A stretch of 64,000 nucleotides of DNA from JAGWBJ01 sp034423015 (lineage in GTDB: Bacteria; Chloroflexota; Dehalococcoidia; Lucifugimonadales; JAGWBF01). The stretch covers positions 1 to 64,000 of the forward strand of contig DAOUJG010000016.1 of the NCBI GenBank assembly GCA_034423015.1, in the 5' to 3' direction. Of this stretch, positions 1-8,111 are shown in pieces; the stretch's first letter is position 1; every line of letters begins with the position of its first letter. The translations under genes were made by a program, and so were the position numbers. The notes under the pieces are model-generated. The model saw only the letters and a list, made by a program, of their open reading frames with translations. It was not told where the DNA came from and searched no databases.

Positions 1-16
1 CTCGCCACCATGCCTC

Positions 17-82
17 GCCGCCCCCGACACCATGCCACGCCGCCCCCGACACCATGCCACGCCGCCCCCGACACCATACCAA
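17..82. repeat. 22-bp tandem repeat, three copies
   Basis: Three consecutive copies of a 22-bp unit (gccgcccccgacaccatgcc plus 2 nt) start at 17, 39 and 61; the third is slightly degenerate and decays into similar sequence up to about 112. No gene is visible in 1-288. The array sits directly beside the palindromic element at 116-238, as similar short arrays do beside the related elements near 24.7 and 33.5 kb. Confidence 0.8.
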
Positions 83-115
83 ACCACCCCCCATGTCATA
101 CCACGCCACCCAAAA

Positions 116-238
116 TGTCATTCCGAGCCGAAGGCGAGGAATCAACGCACGTCTCCTGTAAAAAATCACGCCAGAGGCCTTAGCGCCCGGCTGCCGGTTG
201 CCTTGGACGTGAGATTCCTCGCTCCGCTCGGAATGACA
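116..238. repeat. Palindromic dispersed element, copy A
   Basis: A 123-bp element is bounded by inverted arms. The left arm (116-143) begins tgtcattccgagc and ends gcgaggaatc; the right arm (213-238) begins gattcctcgc and ends gctcggaatgaca. The roughly 70-bp interior has no open reading frame and differs from the interior of the other copies. The layout is MITE-like or REP-like, but no transposase occurs in the window and I cannot see a target-site duplication. Confidence 0.75.
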
Positions 239-288
239 GCGAAGGGTGCTCGGCGACAGGATTTCGGCGACGGGGTTTCGCGTCGAGG

Positions 289-1464
289 TTACGAGTAGGT
301 CTCCCGTAGCTGCCGGGCGGCTTCGGAGATGACCTGCAGCTTCCTGAAGGCCACCTCCGGGGGGTTCATGGGCCGCTCGGCAAAGGTGCCGAAGCCGCAG
401 TCGGGGTTCAGGTATATCTGGCTGGGGCTGAAGTAGGCAAGGGCCTTCTCCACCATATCGACCACAAACTCCGGCGCCTCCACCTCGTCGGTCCTCGGGT
501 TGACGACCCCCAGCCCTATCTCGCTCAGCTTCTTCCGGTTGGCGAAGGAGTCCATGTCCCCGGCCCGGGGCGTGGCGTACTCCAGCACAAGCTGGTCCGT
601 GTCCATGGCCAGCAGGTAGGGCACTATGGGCTCGTAGTCGCCCCTGAGCAGGGCGTCCTCCTTGCGGCTCCAGTTGCCCCGGCACACGTGCACCCCCGTC
701 TTGACGCCGTCGACCCCACGGGTGATGTCGTTCATCAGCCGCAGCGCCATCACCAGCTCCTTCATGGGGTCGCCCGAGGACGCGGCCATGGAGGCGCACA
801 TGAAAGTGCGCTCCTTCACCTCGGGGTTGAAGGCCACGTCGGTGAGCACCGGCTCGTCGAACTGGACGAACTCCGCGCCCTCGTCCCGCAGGGCGACCAG
901 CTCCTCCCGGAGCATGGCCACGATATCCTGGGCCAGGGCCGCCTGGGTCGGATATACGGCGTCGGACACGCCCTTCACCCACATGGACCGGGTGAGAAGG
1001 TACGGCCCGGGCAGGGTGATCTTGATGGGGCGGGAGGTGTGCTCCCTGAGGAACTGGTACTCGTCCAGGGCTATCGGCCCCCGCCTCTCCACCCTGCCCA
1101 CCACCGTCGGGTTGTGAATGGAGAAGGCCGGGGCGTCCATGCTGCGGAGGATGTTGTCGTAGGCCTCCTTGTCCTCCACGTAGTTCATGATCTCCCCGAG
1201 GCTCATAAGCCGGACTCCCTCCAGCTTCTCGACGACGAAGGAGTAGAAGTTGTCCCGCCGCTGCTCGCCGTCGCTGACGAGGTCCACGCCGGCGTCCTCC
1301 TGGTACTTCAACGCCTCCAGGACGGCTCGGTCGGCGACTCGGTTGAACTCTTCGAAGCTGATTCGCCCGGCCTGGCGGCTCCTCAGGGCCTCCAGCAGGT
1401 ACGGCGGCCTGGGCCAGCTGCCGACGACGGTGACGGGGAAAAGGGGTAGTCCGGCAAGGGTCAT
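289..1464 (-). CDS. MetE-core (cobalamin-independent methionine synthase C-terminal domain) protein
   Basis: The 391-residue protein matches only the catalytic C-terminal barrel of MetE; the N-terminal half of full-length MetE (about 750 aa) is absent. The zinc-binding set of the family is visible: His259 and Cys261 (VHVC), Glu295 (LEYA) and Cys356 (NPDCGFGT). The opening VVGSWPRP is typical of the family. Stand-alone core MetE proteins can transfer a methyl group to homocysteine, in some lineages from a methylcorrinoid rather than methyltetrahydrofolate, but related barrels use other thiols such as coenzyme M. The precise substrate is therefore open. An excellent AGGAGG lies 5 nt before the ATG. 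It is the last gene of the minus-strand run that begins at 4533, 21 nt after the amidase. Confidence 0.8.
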   Translation of the reverse strand: MTLAGLPLFPVTVVGSWPRPPYLLEALRSRQAGRISFEEFNRVADRAVLEALKYQEDAGVDLVSDGEQRRDNFYSFVVEKLEGVRLMSLGEIMNYVEDKEAYDNILRSMDAPAFSIHNPTVVGRVERRGPIALDEYQFLREHTSRPIKITLPGPYLLTRSMWVKGVSDAVYPTQAALAQDIVAMLREELVALRDEGAEFVQFDEPVLTDVAFNPEVKERTFMCASMAASSGDPMKELVMALRLMNDITRGVDGVKTGVHVCRGNWSRKEDALLRGDYEPIVPYLLAMDTDQLVLEYATPRAGDMDSFANRKKLSEIGLGVVNPRTDEVEAPEFVVDMVEKALAYFSPSQIYLNPDCGFGTFAERPMNPPEVAFRKLQVISEAARQLRETYS

Positions 1465-1485
1465 GGCGCCCTCCTAAAGCGTCTC

Positions 1486-2880
1486 CTAAGCGTACGTGGG
1501 CCGCATGGTATGCCAGGGCGTGGCCTGCTCGTAGGCGTGGGCGGCCCTCAGTATCGTCTCCTCGCCGAAGGGCCGGCCGCCGAGCTGCAGGCCCACGGGC
1601 AGGCCCTGGGAGCTGAAGCCGCAGGGTATCGAGATGGCCGGGCAGTTGGCCAGGTTGAAGGTGAAGGTGAGCAGGGGCCGCCGCCGGGCCGACTCGGCGC
1701 CGGTCCCCTCGACCCTCTGGGCGGTGGCCCCGATGGTGGGCGACATCAGCAGGTCGTACCGGTCCAGGGCGTCGTGCACCTCGCGGCGGAGCAGGGCCCG
1801 CAGCTTCTGGGCCTTGTAGTACGCCTGCGCCGGCATCACGCTGCCCATGAGCAACGATATGCGGTTGGAGTAACCGTACTCGGGGAGGCGGTCCCTCAGC
1901 CACTGGAGGTGGGTGGACGCCGGCTCAACGGACAGGTGGCTCCAGAAGATGGTCGTGGCGTGGGCCGACAGGGGTATGGACATTTCCTCTACGGAGGCTC
2001 CCAGCTCCCCCAATACGGCCGACGCCTTGGTCACGGCCTCCCGGACCTCGGGGTCCGCGACCTCTCCGTGAGTCAGCTCGCTCACCAGCCCGATGCGCAT
2101 CCCCTTCACGCCGCCCTCGAGGGCCCTCCGGTAGTCGGGCACCGGGGCGTCTCTGGTGTAGGGGTCCTTGGGGTCGGGGCCGGCGATGGCCCCAAGGGTG
2201 ATGGCAGCGTCCTCCACGGTGCGGGATATGGGGCCCACCTGGTCCATGGACCATACGCCCCCCATGACGCCGTACCGGCTGACGAGGCCCCAGGTGGGCC
2301 TGAGTCCGACGATGCCACACCAGGCGGCCGGGAACCGTATCGAGCCCCCCGTGTCCTCGCCCAGGGACGTGGCGCACAGGTACGCGGAGGTGGCCGAGCC
2401 GGAGCCGCTGCTGGAGGAGCCCGCCGAGGTGTTCAGGTCCCAGGGGTTGCGGGCGTTGGCGTAGCGGTGGGGCCCGCCTATGGCGAACTCGGTGAGGTTG
2501 GTCTTGCCCAGGACCACGGCCCCCGCCGCCTTCAGGTTGGACACCACCGTGGCATCCTCCTCGGGCACCAGGTCCGCCAGGATGCGGGACCCGCCGGTGG
2601 TGCGGATGCCCCGGGTCCAGAGCTGGTCCTTGACCGCCACGGGGACCCCGTGCATGGGGCCCCGGCGCCGGCCGTCGAGTATCTCCCGCTCCGCCTCCTC
2701 CGCCTGGCGCAGGGCGTGCTTTCGGGCCACCGTCAGGTAGGCGTTGAACTTGAAGTCCAGCTCGTCGATGCGGCGCAGGTAGGCCCTGGCCGCCTCGACG
2801 GGAGAGACTTCCTTGCTCTCGATGAGGGCGGAGAGCCGGGACGCGGACAGGTAGGGTATGTCGGCCTGGTTCATCGTCAC
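1486..2880 (-). CDS. Amidase-signature family hydrolase
   Basis: This 464-residue protein belongs to the amidase signature family (GatA-like). The Ser-cisSer-Lys catalytic set is present: Lys84 in VAVKDQ, the Ser-rich loop at about 155-162, and the nucleophile Ser180 in EDTGGSIRFP. The family hydrolyses amides; GatA uses glutamine within the GatCAB complex. No gatB or gatC lies nearby and the neighbours are not translation genes, so a catabolic amidase is more likely than GatA. The start is GTG at 2880 or ATG at 2874, and neither has a strong ribosome binding site. The gene begins 11 nt after the osmC-like stop, so they are probably co-transcribed. Confidence 0.85.
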   Translation of the reverse strand: MTMNQADIPYLSASRLSALIESKEVSPVEAARAYLRRIDELDFKFNAYLTVARKHALRQAEEAEREILDGRRRGPMHGVPVAVKDQLWTRGIRTTGGSRILADLVPEEDATVVSNLKAAGAVVLGKTNLTEFAIGGPHRYANARNPWDLNTSAGSSSSGSGSATSAYLCATSLGEDTGGSIRFPAAWCGIVGLRPTWGLVSRYGVMGGVWSMDQVGPISRTVEDAAITLGAIAGPDPKDPYTRDAPVPDYRRALEGGVKGMRIGLVSELTHGEVADPEVREAVTKASAVLGELGASVEEMSIPLSAHATTIFWSHLSVEPASTHLQWLRDRLPEYGYSNRISLLMGSVMPAQAYYKAQKLRALLRREVHDALDRYDLLMSPTIGATAQRVEGTGAESARRRPLLTFTFNLANCPAISIPCGFSSQGLPVGLQLGGRPFGEETILRAAHAYEQATPWHTMRPTYA

Positions 2881-2891
2881 TTAAAGGCCGC

Positions 2892-3425
2892 CTATTCCAC
2901 GGTCCGCAGGGTGGTGTTGACGGTGGTGGCTCGCTGGACGGTGTTGGTCACCGGCGACTTCTCCACGGCGTTCTTCCATATCTCATCCAGTACCTCGGGG
3001 GCCGCGTCGGTCTTGGCGTAGACCGTGACGTCCATGCTGTCGTAGCCGGGGTTGCCGTCGGCCAGCCCGAAGAAGACGGGGAGGTTCAGGTTGCCGTCCA
3101 CGCTCACCTCCAGGGACTCCACCTTGACTCCCCGGGCGGAGGCCTGGGCGACGAACCCGGTGGCGATGCAGGCGCCCACCGAGCTGAGGATGGCCTCGTG
3201 GGGGCTCAGGCCCTTGTCGCCGCCCGATATGTCGCCGGGCTCGTCCAGGGTCGCCGGCGGGAGCTCCCGGGCGTACACGGTGTGCTCGAACCCGCCGACC
3301 CACTGGCTGCGGGTCCTCCACGCCGAGTTGGCCATCTCCTTCATGGTCTCCGGGTTCTCCTGCATGTCCTTGACCAGCGCCTCGATCTTCTCGATGTCCA
3401 CGCCGTTCAGCCTTACCGTCGCCAT
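2892..3425 (-). CDS. OsmC-like protein lacking the second cysteine
   Basis: A 177-residue OsmC/Ohr-superfamily protein. Family members reduce organic hydroperoxides with two cysteines on neighbouring helices. The first cysteine is visible at residue 86 in SSVGACIA. At the position of the second (usually CPV) the sequence reads KSPVTNTV, with Ser157. A normal Cys-Cys peroxidase cycle therefore looks impossible unless a partner thiol resolves Cys86. An extra N-terminal helix region of about 40 residues precedes the domain, as in the longer OsmC-like branch. It lies between the diiron protein (10 nt upstream) and the amidase. A good AGGAGAGGC motif precedes the ATG. Confidence 0.8.
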   Translation of the reverse strand: MATVRLNGVDIEKIEALVKDMQENPETMKEMANSAWRTRSQWVGGFEHTVYARELPPATLDEPGDISGGDKGLSPHEAILSSVGACIATGFVAQASARGVKVESLEVSVDGNLNLPVFFGLADGNPGYDSMDVTVYAKTDAAPEVLDEIWKNAVEKSPVTNTVQRATTVNTTLRTVE

Positions 3426-3435
3426 GCCTCTCCTC

Positions 3436-4533
3436 CTACATGTATGCTCTGCCGCCGCCGCCGTGCAGCTCGGCTATGCTCCTTGCCGTGTCCTCGTCCA
3501 TGCCGGCGGTCATCATCCGGTGGATGCGGTTCTCGTGCATCTTCTTGTAGAACTCCCTGACGACCACCTTGCCCTGCTCCACCTTCTCATCCGTCGCGCC
3601 GCCCCCCGCCAGGACCGCCAGGGCGTTCTGCAGGAAGGGGTTGGCCCCGGCCGTGGCGCGGAGGAAGGAGGCGCGCTCCTCGGCCGCCTCCAGCAGGGTC
3701 TCGCTGAGGGCGGGCTCCTCCCGCAGCAGGTACCGGACATGGGAGACGCCGTAGCCCACGTGCCGCGCCTCGTCCCGCCGGGTCTTGACCAGTATTTCTT
3801 TGGTGACGTGGTCGGGCGCCACCTGGCCGATGAAGGTCAGCATGTCGACGAAGGTGCCCTCCCCCAGCAGGTGGAGCAGGAAGGACGCCTTCAGGTAGTT
3901 CTCCTGGGTGAACAGGCTCTTCAGCGCCCACTGGGTGGATGAGGAGGAGTACTGGAGCCCGCCGCCGTTGGCTAGGGCCCTCTTCGTGTACACCTCTATG
4001 TGCCTGGCCTCGTCCATCACCTGGGTCCCCAGGAGCAGCGACACTTCGCTGTAGTGTGGGTCGATGCGTGGCAGGAACTTGGCGGGGAGGTACAGGGCCA
4101 CGTACTCGTTCTCCACCAGGAAGGTCATCACCTGGCAGACGGCCCGCTCGATCTCATCGTCCAGCTCCGGGAGCTCGTGCCACGGGATGTCCCTGGTGGC
4201 GTCCCACTGCTCGGCCTTGGCCCGCTCGTACAGCTCGGGCACGTCGTCGGTCCAGCAGTCGATCCTCCTGGCTATGGGGAAGCCGAAGTCGGGGACGTTG
4301 GGCTCGGATACGGCTCCCCGGGGCGCCAGGCCGTGTCCGGCGGGCGCTTCGTCCAGCACGCGCCCATACTCGCCGATGAGCGCGTCCTCCAGCTTGAGGC
4401 CCAGGCCGTCCTCCAGGGGGACCTTGATCCCCCAGTCCGTCTCGCCCCACTGGGATACGTCGGGTAGCTGCACGTGCACCTCGTCCGCATGCGACCGGCC
4501 CGTCCGCGTCCGTCCATCGGGCCGCGGGGACAA
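3436..4533 (-). CDS. Ferritin-like diiron carboxylate protein (possible oxygenase)
   Basis: A 365-residue mostly helical protein with two ExxH iron-ligand motifs, DEARHIEVY and DEARHVGYG, and further acidic candidates (ENEY and LGEGTF) one helix before each. This is the four-helix-bundle diiron pattern of the ribonucleotide-reductase R2 / ferritin-like superfamily; several members are O2-activating oxygenases. The substrate cannot be read from the sequence. I place the start at TTG 4533 because a promoter maps to 4569-4597 and an AAGG lies just before the TTG; two in-frame GTGs about 20 codons further in are alternatives. It is the first gene of the run 4533-289. Confidence 0.65.
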   Translation of the reverse strand: MSPRPDGRTRTGRSHADEVHVQLPDVSQWGETDWGIKVPLEDGLGLKLEDALIGEYGRVLDEAPAGHGLAPRGAVSEPNVPDFGFPIARRIDCWTDDVPELYERAKAEQWDATRDIPWHELPELDDEIERAVCQVMTFLVENEYVALYLPAKFLPRIDPHYSEVSLLLGTQVMDEARHIEVYTKRALANGGGLQYSSSSTQWALKSLFTQENYLKASFLLHLLGEGTFVDMLTFIGQVAPDHVTKEILVKTRRDEARHVGYGVSHVRYLLREEPALSETLLEAAEERASFLRATAGANPFLQNALAVLAGGGATDEKVEQGKVVVREFYKKMHENRIHRMMTAGMDEDTARSIAELHGGGGRAYM

Positions 4534-4568
4534 GCCGCCTTGCGGGGCTCCCGGGTCGAAGCTCCCAT

Positions 4569-4597
4569 AGTTTATCCCAACCGGGGAAGGGTGGCAA
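4569..4597 (-). promoter_or_regulatory. Predicted promoter for the 4533-289 gene run
   Basis: On the minus strand, TTGCCA (4597-4592) and TAAACT (4574-4569) are separated by 17 nt, giving a leader of roughly 30 nt before TTG 4533. The site lies in the 166-nt gap shared with the divergent mutase gene. Confidence 0.5.
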
Positions 4598-4616
4598 ACG
4601 GAAGGCGAATCCCAGC

Positions 4617-4645
4617 TTTCTCCCCGGTGGGCTACGGGTTATAAT
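4617..4645 (+). promoter_or_regulatory. Possible promoter for the methylmalonyl-CoA mutase module
   Basis: A perfect TATAAT at 4640-4645 lies 55 nt before the TTG start at 4700. The best -35 at 17 nt (TTTCTC, 4617-4622) is poor, so the call rests on the -10 box and position. Confidence 0.4.
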
Positions 4646-4699
4646 GGCTGCCAGCGTCGGCCGCGCCCAGCGGCGGAGCAGATGTAGCAAGGAGTCCCG

Positions 4700-6361
4700 T
4701 TGACCAGCCAGAGCAAGGACCAGTGGAGGGAGCGCACCCTGGCCCCGGTGACGAAGCGCCGGCCCGAGAGGCAGGGGCGGTTCGCGACGGGGTCCGGGCT
4801 GGAGGTGGAGCCGGTCTACTCCCCAGAGGACCTGGGCGCGGCGGAGCACGACGGCCACCGGGACGTGGGCTACCCCGGGGAGTACCCCTACACCCGGGGA
4901 GTCCAGCCCAACATGTACCGGGGCCGGCTGTGGACCATGCGCCAGTACTCGGGATACGCCACCGCCGAGGAGTCCAACCGCCGGTACCACTACCTGCTGG
5001 AGCAGGGCCAGACGGGCCTCTCCATCGCCTTCGACCTGCCCACCCAGATCGGCTACGACTCCGACGACCCCCTGGCCCGGGGCGAGGTGGGCAAGGTGGG
5101 CGTGCCCGTCAGCAGCCTGCGGGACATGGAGACGCTGCTGAAGGGCATACCCCTGGACAAGGTCAGCACCTCCATGACCATCAACGCCACGGCCTCGGTG
5201 CTGCTGTGCCTGTACATGGCCGTTGCCAGGGGGCAGGGGGTCCCGGCGGAGGCCGTCAGCGGGACCATCCAGAACGACATACTCAAGGAGTACATAGCCC
5301 GGGGCACCTATGCCTACCCGCCCAGGCCGTCCATGCGCCTGGTGGTGGACGTGTTCAAGTACTGCTCCCGGCATGTGCCCCGCTGGAACACCATCAGCAT
5401 CAGCGGCTATCACATGAGGGAGGCGGGGGCCACGGCCGTTCAGGAGCTGGCCTTCACCTTCTCCAACGCTATAGCCTACGTGCAGGCGGCCGTGGACGCC
5501 GGGCTGGACGTGGACGACTTCGCGGGCAGGCTGTCCTTCTTCTTCGTGGCCCAGAACGACCTGTTCGAGGAGGTGGCCAAGTTCCGCGCCGCCCGGCGCA
5601 TGTGGGCGCAGATCATGCGAGAGCGTTTTGGCGCGCGAGACCCCAGGTCCTGGATGCTCAGGTTCCACACGCAGACGGCCGGGGTGGCCCTGACGGCCCA
5701 GCAGCCGGACAACAACGTCATCCGCACCACCGTCCAGGCCCTGAGCGCGGTCCTGGGAGGCACCCAGTCCCTGCACGTCAACTCCCGGGACGAGGCCCTG
5801 GCCCTTCCTACCGAGGAGGCGGTGCAGCTCTCCCTGCGCACCCAGCAGGTGCTGGCCCACGAGAGCGGCGTGTCCGAGGTCGTGGACCCCCTGGGGGGCT
5901 CATACTACGTGGAGAGCCTTACCGGCCGCCTGGAAGAGGAGGCCAACCGGTACATCGACAAGATCGACGGCATAGGCGGCGCCGTGGCCGCCCTGGAGCA
6001 GGGGTATCAGGCCAGGGAGATACACGAGTCCGCCTACAAGCACCAGCGGGAGGTGGAGTCGGGAGAGCGCACCATCGTCGGCGTCAACCGGTACGTGGCC
6101 GACACGCCGCCCATCTCCGGGCTGCTCCGCGTGGACCCCGAGCAGGGCCGGCTCCAGGTGGAGGGACTCCGGCGCCTCCGCCGGGAGAGGGACGGCAATG
6201 CGGTGGGCCGGGCCCTCGCCCGCCTGGAGGAGGTGGCAAGGTCCGAGGAGAACACCGTCCCGGCCATCCTGGAGTGCGTGGAGAGCTATTGCACCCTGGG
6301 CGAGATATGCGCCGTCTTCCGCGGGGTCTTCGGCGAGCAGGGCGAGGTGGCGTCATTCTAG
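4700..6361 (+). CDS. Methylmalonyl-CoA mutase, large (catalytic) subunit
   Basis: The 553-residue chain is the substrate-binding barrel of a B12-dependent acyl-CoA mutase, without the C-terminal B12-binding domain, which is encoded separately at 8112. The family blocks RQYSGYATAEESN, FDLPTQIGYDSD, GTIQNDILKEY, SISGYHMREAG and DNNVIRTT are intact. Tyr83 (RQYSG) and Arg213 (PSMR) match the Tyr/Arg pair that favours methylmalonyl-CoA over isobutyryl- or 2-hydroxyisobutyryl-CoA in characterised mutases. The role is interconversion of methylmalonyl-CoA and succinyl-CoA in propionate-level carbon flow. The start is TTG, with AAGGAG 5 nt upstream. It heads a four-gene run with an acyl-CoA dehydrogenase, the epimerase and the B12-binding chain. 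Confidence 0.92.
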   Translation: MTSQSKDQWRERTLAPVTKRRPERQGRFATGSGLEVEPVYSPEDLGAAEHDGHRDVGYPGEYPYTRGVQPNMYRGRLWTMRQYSGYATAEESNRRYHYLLEQGQTGLSIAFDLPTQIGYDSDDPLARGEVGKVGVPVSSLRDMETLLKGIPLDKVSTSMTINATASVLLCLYMAVARGQGVPAEAVSGTIQNDILKEYIARGTYAYPPRPSMRLVVDVFKYCSRHVPRWNTISISGYHMREAGATAVQELAFTFSNAIAYVQAAVDAGLDVDDFAGRLSFFFVAQNDLFEEVAKFRAARRMWAQIMRERFGARDPRSWMLRFHTQTAGVALTAQQPDNNVIRTTVQALSAVLGGTQSLHVNSRDEALALPTEEAVQLSLRTQQVLAHESGVSEVVDPLGGSYYVESLTGRLEEEANRYIDKIDGIGGAVAALEQGYQAREIHESAYKHQREVESGERTIVGVNRYVADTPPISGLLRVDPEQGRLQVEGLRRLRRERDGNAVGRALARLEEVARSEENTVPAILECVESYCTLGEICAVFRGVFGEQGEVASF

Positions 6362-6407
6362 AATATGGCAGGCGCCCCTCTGGACACGGCGCCGGCGAGG
6401 TGCACCG

Positions 6408-7562
6408 ATGACGGACCTCCTCCTCACCGAAGAGGAAAGGATGCTCCAGGCGACGGTGCGGCGGTTCGCCGAGCGGGAGCTGGCGCCCCGGGCCCGGGAT
6501 CTGGACGAACGGGAGGAGTTCTCCTGGGATGTGTGGAAGGGCATGGCCGCCCTGGGGCTGCCCGGCATCGGCGTCGACCCCGCCCTGGGCGGCAGCGGCG
6601 GGGGGTACCGCCAGATGGCCATCGCCGAGGAGGAGGTGGCGAGGGGGGACGCGTCGGCCAGCGTGACTCTCGTGGCCCACATGTCCCTGGGCGTCCAGAC
6701 CATCTACCAGTTCGGCAGCGAGGAGCAGAAGTCGAGGTACGTTCCATCGCTGGCCGGCGGGGAGGGGATCGCAGCCTGGGCCCTGACCGAGCCGGGGGGC
6801 GGGTCCGACGCCGCGGCCCTGCGGACGACGGCGAGCCTCGAGGACGGCCTGTACCGGCTGAACGGCAGCAAGATGTTCATCACCAACGCCGACGTGGCCC
6901 GTGCCATCGTCCTCTTCGCAACCCTGGACCGGAGCCAGGGCTCCCGGGGCATCGCGGCCTTCATAGTGGACACCGACGCTCCGGGCCTCATCGTACACAA
7001 GCAGCACGGCAAGATGGGCATGCGGGGGTCGACGACCACCGAGGTGACCCTGGAGGACGTCCGCGTGCCCGCCGAAAACCTGATCGGAGAGGAGGGCAGG
7101 GGGTTCCGCTACGCCATGGATATCCTGGACTCCAGCCGCATCGTCATCGCCGCCCAGTGCGTCGGCATCGCCCAGGCGGCCCTGGAGGCGGCGTTGAGCT
7201 ACGCCCAGCAGCGACAGTCCTTCGGGCGGCCCATCGCCCAGCATCAGGCCATCCAGTTCATGCTGGCCGACATGGCCACCGACGTATACGCCTCCCGGGT
7301 GGCCACCATGCACGCCGCCACGCTGAAGGACAACGGCATGCCCTACATCAATGAGGCGTCCATGGCCAAGCTCCTGGCCTCGGAGGCGGCGGTGCGGGTG
7401 ACCTCCAAGGCGCTCCAGGTCCACGGCGGCTACGGGTACTTCAAGGAGTCCCCGGTGGAGCGCTACTTCCGCGACGCCCGGGTGACCACCATCTACGAGG
7501 GCACCTCCGAGGTCCAGCGGCTCATCATCGCCCGGCAGATACTGGCACAGTACCAGGTGTAG
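6408..7562 (+). CDS. Acyl-CoA dehydrogenase
   Basis: A 384-residue FAD-dependent acyl-CoA dehydrogenase of normal length. The order is the helical N-domain, the beta domain with AWALTEPGGGSDAAAL, and the helical C-domain with the catalytic base Glu364 in IYEGTSEVQ. It would form the alpha,beta double bond of a short or branched acyl-CoA and pass electrons to an electron-transfer flavoprotein. Its position between mutase and epimerase suggests substrates that end as propionyl- or methylmalonyl-CoA, such as branched-chain or odd-chain acyl groups; this is inference. The start is ATG 6408, preceded by GCGAGGTG; a longer upstream reading frame overlaps the mutase and lacks family sequence. Confidence 0.92.
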   Translation: MTDLLLTEEERMLQATVRRFAERELAPRARDLDEREEFSWDVWKGMAALGLPGIGVDPALGGSGGGYRQMAIAEEEVARGDASASVTLVAHMSLGVQTIYQFGSEEQKSRYVPSLAGGEGIAAWALTEPGGGSDAAALRTTASLEDGLYRLNGSKMFITNADVARAIVLFATLDRSQGSRGIAAFIVDTDAPGLIVHKQHGKMGMRGSTTTEVTLEDVRVPAENLIGEEGRGFRYAMDILDSSRIVIAAQCVGIAQAALEAALSYAQQRQSFGRPIAQHQAIQFMLADMATDVYASRVATMHAATLKDNGMPYINEASMAKLLASEAAVRVTSKALQVHGGYGYFKESPVERYFRDARVTTIYEGTSEVQRLIIARQILAQYQV

Positions 7563-7582
7563 GGACCCCGGGTAGTCTTCCA

Positions 7583-8110
7583 ATGACAGACATGCCGGAA
7601 ACGACACCCCCGTGCACGGTGCGGCACGCCGACCACGTGGGCATCGCCGTCCGCGACCTGGAGGCGGCCATGGCCCTGTTCCACGACGTCTTCGGGGTGC
7701 CCAGGGGAGAGGTAGCGGTCCTGGAAGACCAGGGAGTGAAGGCGACCCTGCTGCCCCTGGGCCAGACACGCCTGGAGCTGCTGGAGCCCCTGTCCCCGGA
7801 GAGCCCCGTGGGGCGGTTCATCCAGCGCAGGGGCGAGGGGCTGCACCACCTGGCCCTCAACGTCGACGACATAGACGGGAAGCTCCGGGCGTTGGCGGAG
7901 AGGGGCGTGGAGCTGGTGGACAGCAGCCCCCGGGAGGGCCTGTCGGGCACCATCGCCTTCCTGCATCCCCGGTCGACCCACGGAGTGCTGACGGAGCTGG
8001 TGGAGACGGCCGGTCCCGACGCAGGTTCCGAACCTCATTCTGATGCCCAAGCCGATACCCATTCTGATGCCCATTCTGATGCCCATTCTGATGGACGAGG
8101 TGGCCGCTGA
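7583..8110 (+). CDS. mce: Methylmalonyl-CoA epimerase with repetitive C-terminal tail
   Basis: A 175-residue vicinal-oxygen-chelate protein. HADHVGIAVRDLEAAM near the N-terminus, LELLEPL in the middle and GLHHLALNVDD later supply the expected metal ligands (His, Glu, His). It converts (S)- to (R)-methylmalonyl-CoA for the neighbouring mutase. The family normally ends near residue 145. Here about 25 residues follow, rich in His, Ser and Asp (HSDAHSDAHSD), encoded by a 12-bp tandem repeat that ends at the start of the next gene. The tail is probably a by-product of repeat expansion, though its His/Asp content could bind metal. It begins 20 nt after the dehydrogenase. Confidence 0.9.
   Translation: MTDMPETTPPCTVRHADHVGIAVRDLEAAMALFHDVFGVPRGEVAVLEDQGVKATLLPLGQTRLELLEPLSPESPVGRFIQRRGEGLHHLALNVDDIDGKLRALAERGVELVDSSPREGLSGTIAFLHPRSTHGVLTELVETAGPDAGSEPHSDAQADTHSDAHSDAHSDGRGGR
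8037..8092 (+). repeat. 12-bp tandem repeat inside the epimerase 3' end
   Basis: Copies of attctgatgccc begin at about 8037, 8060, 8072 and 8084, the first separated from the rest by a diverged copy. Being in frame with the epimerase, each unit adds His-Ser-Asp-Ala. In the frame of the downstream gene the same DNA reads Ile-Leu-Met-Pro and supplies several spurious ATG codons. Confidence 0.85.
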
Positions 8111-8111
8111 C

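Noticed and set aside
17..82. Possible CRISPR array from regular short repeats (also at 24740-24798 and 33518-33627)
   Set aside because: The units follow each other directly without unique spacers, and no cas gene is present.
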